From Anaerolineae bacterium (lineage in GTDB: Bacteria > Chloroflexota > Anaerolineae > Anaerolineales > E44-bin32): a DNA stretch of 6,252 nt. Within the stretch, counting starts at the first letter, position 1; the number at the start of each line of letters is the position of its first letter. The notes beneath the pieces were generated by a model. It was given only the letters and a program-made list of their open reading frames with translations. It was not told where the DNA came from and searched no databases. The position numbers were made by a program, and so were the translations under genes. Of this stretch, positions 5,543 through 6,252 are shown piece by piece. The stretch covers positions 1 through 6,252 of the forward strand of contig JAUVOZ010000121.1 of the NCBI GenBank assembly GCA_030598885.1, given 5' to 3'.

Positions 5543-6252
5543 ATGCCGATCCAATTTGGAACCGACGGCTGGCGGGCGGTAATTTCTGACACCTTCACCT
5601 TCCAGAATCTTCGACAAGTGACCCAAGCCATCGCCGACGCGGTGGCCTCTGATGAATGGCTAAACAACTCGCATAGCGGTCCTAAGCCCGATCCACGAAG
5701 GATGGTCGTTGGTTTTGACACTCGGTTCCTCTCCGACCGCTACGCCGTAGAGGCTTCCCGGGTCTTGGCCGCTAACGGATACAAAGTTTATCTGACGTCA
5801 GCCGACATCCCCACGCCTGCCGTCTCCTACTCCGTACGACATCTAGGCGCGATCGCTGGTTTGATGATCACCGCCTCCCACAACGCACCACGATATAACG
5901 GTGTCAAACTTAAAGCCGCTTACGGAGGCTCCGCGGTGAGTGAGCAATGTCGCAGAGTGGAAGTTTATTTAAACGACAATGAGGCACGCGGGCGGGGCCC
6001 AAACTTGATGGACTATGAGCAGGCTCGAGATGTGGGCCTTATCGAACGCTTCAACCCCACTCCTTCCTATTACGACCACCTGAGAACACTGATCGACTTC
6101 GATGCTATCGCTGATAACCCGCAGCACTTAGTAGTCGACTCAATGTTTGGTTCAGGCCGAGGTCAGATCAAGGGTATCCTACAAGGTAGCGGTTGTGAGG
6201 TGGTCGAGGTACGAGGCGAGATGAATCCTGGTTTCGGTGGCATCCATCCCGA
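5543..6252 (+). CDS. Phosphoglucomutase/phosphomannomutase family protein (N-terminal part, cut by window end)
   Basis: Alpha-D-phosphohexomutases move a phosphate between C1 and C6 of a hexose phosphate, linking glycolysis to polysaccharide, nucleotide-sugar and envelope synthesis. The reading frame is open for 236 codons to the window edge. The start is clear: AAAGGAG at 5531-5537 lies 5 bases before the ATG. The protein begins MPIQFGTDGWRAVISDTFTF, the classic family N-terminus. It has VVGFDTRF (55-62) and the catalytic serine loop GLMITASHNAPRYNGVK (106-122), where S112 is the expected phosphoserine, followed by a YGGSA segment. Domain 2 begins with LVVDSMFGSGRG. The metal-binding DGDxDR loop and the phosphate-binding domain would lie beyond the edge. 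The YGGSA type is the broad phosphoglucomutase/phosphomannomutase subgroup rather than typical GlmM, but sugar specificity cannot be told from this half. No frameshift is seen. Confidence 0.93.
   Translation, partial: MPIQFGTDGWRAVISDTFTFQNLRQVTQAIADAVASDEWLNNSHSGPKPDPRRMVVGFDTRFLSDRYAVEASRVLAANGYKVYLTSADIPTPAVSYSVRHLGAIAGLMITASHNAPRYNGVKLKAAYGGSAVSEQCRRVEVYLNDNEARGRGPNLMDYEQARDVGLIERFNPTPSYYDHLRTLIDFDAIADNPQHLVVDSMFGSGRGQIKGILQGSGCEVVEVRGEMNPGFGGIHP

Noticed and set aside
1..6252. CRISPR array, tRNA, rRNA or defence-system genes
   Set aside because: No regularly spaced repeats, cloverleaf or rRNA-like sequence was seen, and all sizeable genes belong to housekeeping or transport families.

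Overview
The window reads as ordinary bacterial chromosome of moderately high GC. No gene here is a decisive taxonomic marker. The combination of a P/T-rich lipoprotein-anchored solute-binding protein, a MOFRL-type glycerate kinase, a phosphohexomutase with a GTDGWR start, RAYT-type transposase debris with a GTAGGGGCGC palindrome, and two possibly leaderless starts is compatible with Chloroflexota (Anaerolineae-like). That placement is an inference and is weak.

Layout. Positions 1-373 hold mobile-element debris on the + strand. First comes the C-terminal end of a REP-associated tyrosine transposase (RAYT, Y1/HUH family), then a separate fragment carrying the HUH motif, which should lie upstream of the C-terminus in an intact gene. 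A long imperfect palindrome follows. Positions 370-2618/2636 hold a minus-strand pair, uvrC (nucleotide excision repair endonuclease) followed 5-17 bases later by a stand-alone response-regulator receiver domain. The stop codon of the receiver gene lies inside the palindrome. Positions 2637-2724 are a short divergent intergenic region with a perfect 6-bp inverted repeat and a TATAAT hexamer. Positions 2725-5365 hold a plus-strand pair: a solute-binding lipoprotein, then a glycerate 2-kinase whose most likely start is a GTG 19 bases after the lipoprotein stop. Positions 5366-5542 are a non-coding gap with a weak terminator candidate, a small hairpin and a near-consensus promoter. From 5543 to the window end runs the N-terminal part of a phosphoglucomutase/phosphomannomutase, cut by the window edge.

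How the genes relate. The minus-strand unit couples DNA repair to a phosphorylatable receiver that has no output domain. The plus-strand genes are carbon-metabolism related: import of a probable sugar or other small organic compound (permeases not in the window), phosphorylation of glycerate into lower glycolysis, and interconversion of hexose phosphates. The phosphomutase has its own strong promoter and need not be co-transcribed with the kinase. I see no clear sign of a new defence or mobile system. The most interesting items are the transposase/palindrome junction that forms the end of the receiver gene, the palindrome upstream of uvrC, and the altered loop in the glycerate kinase.
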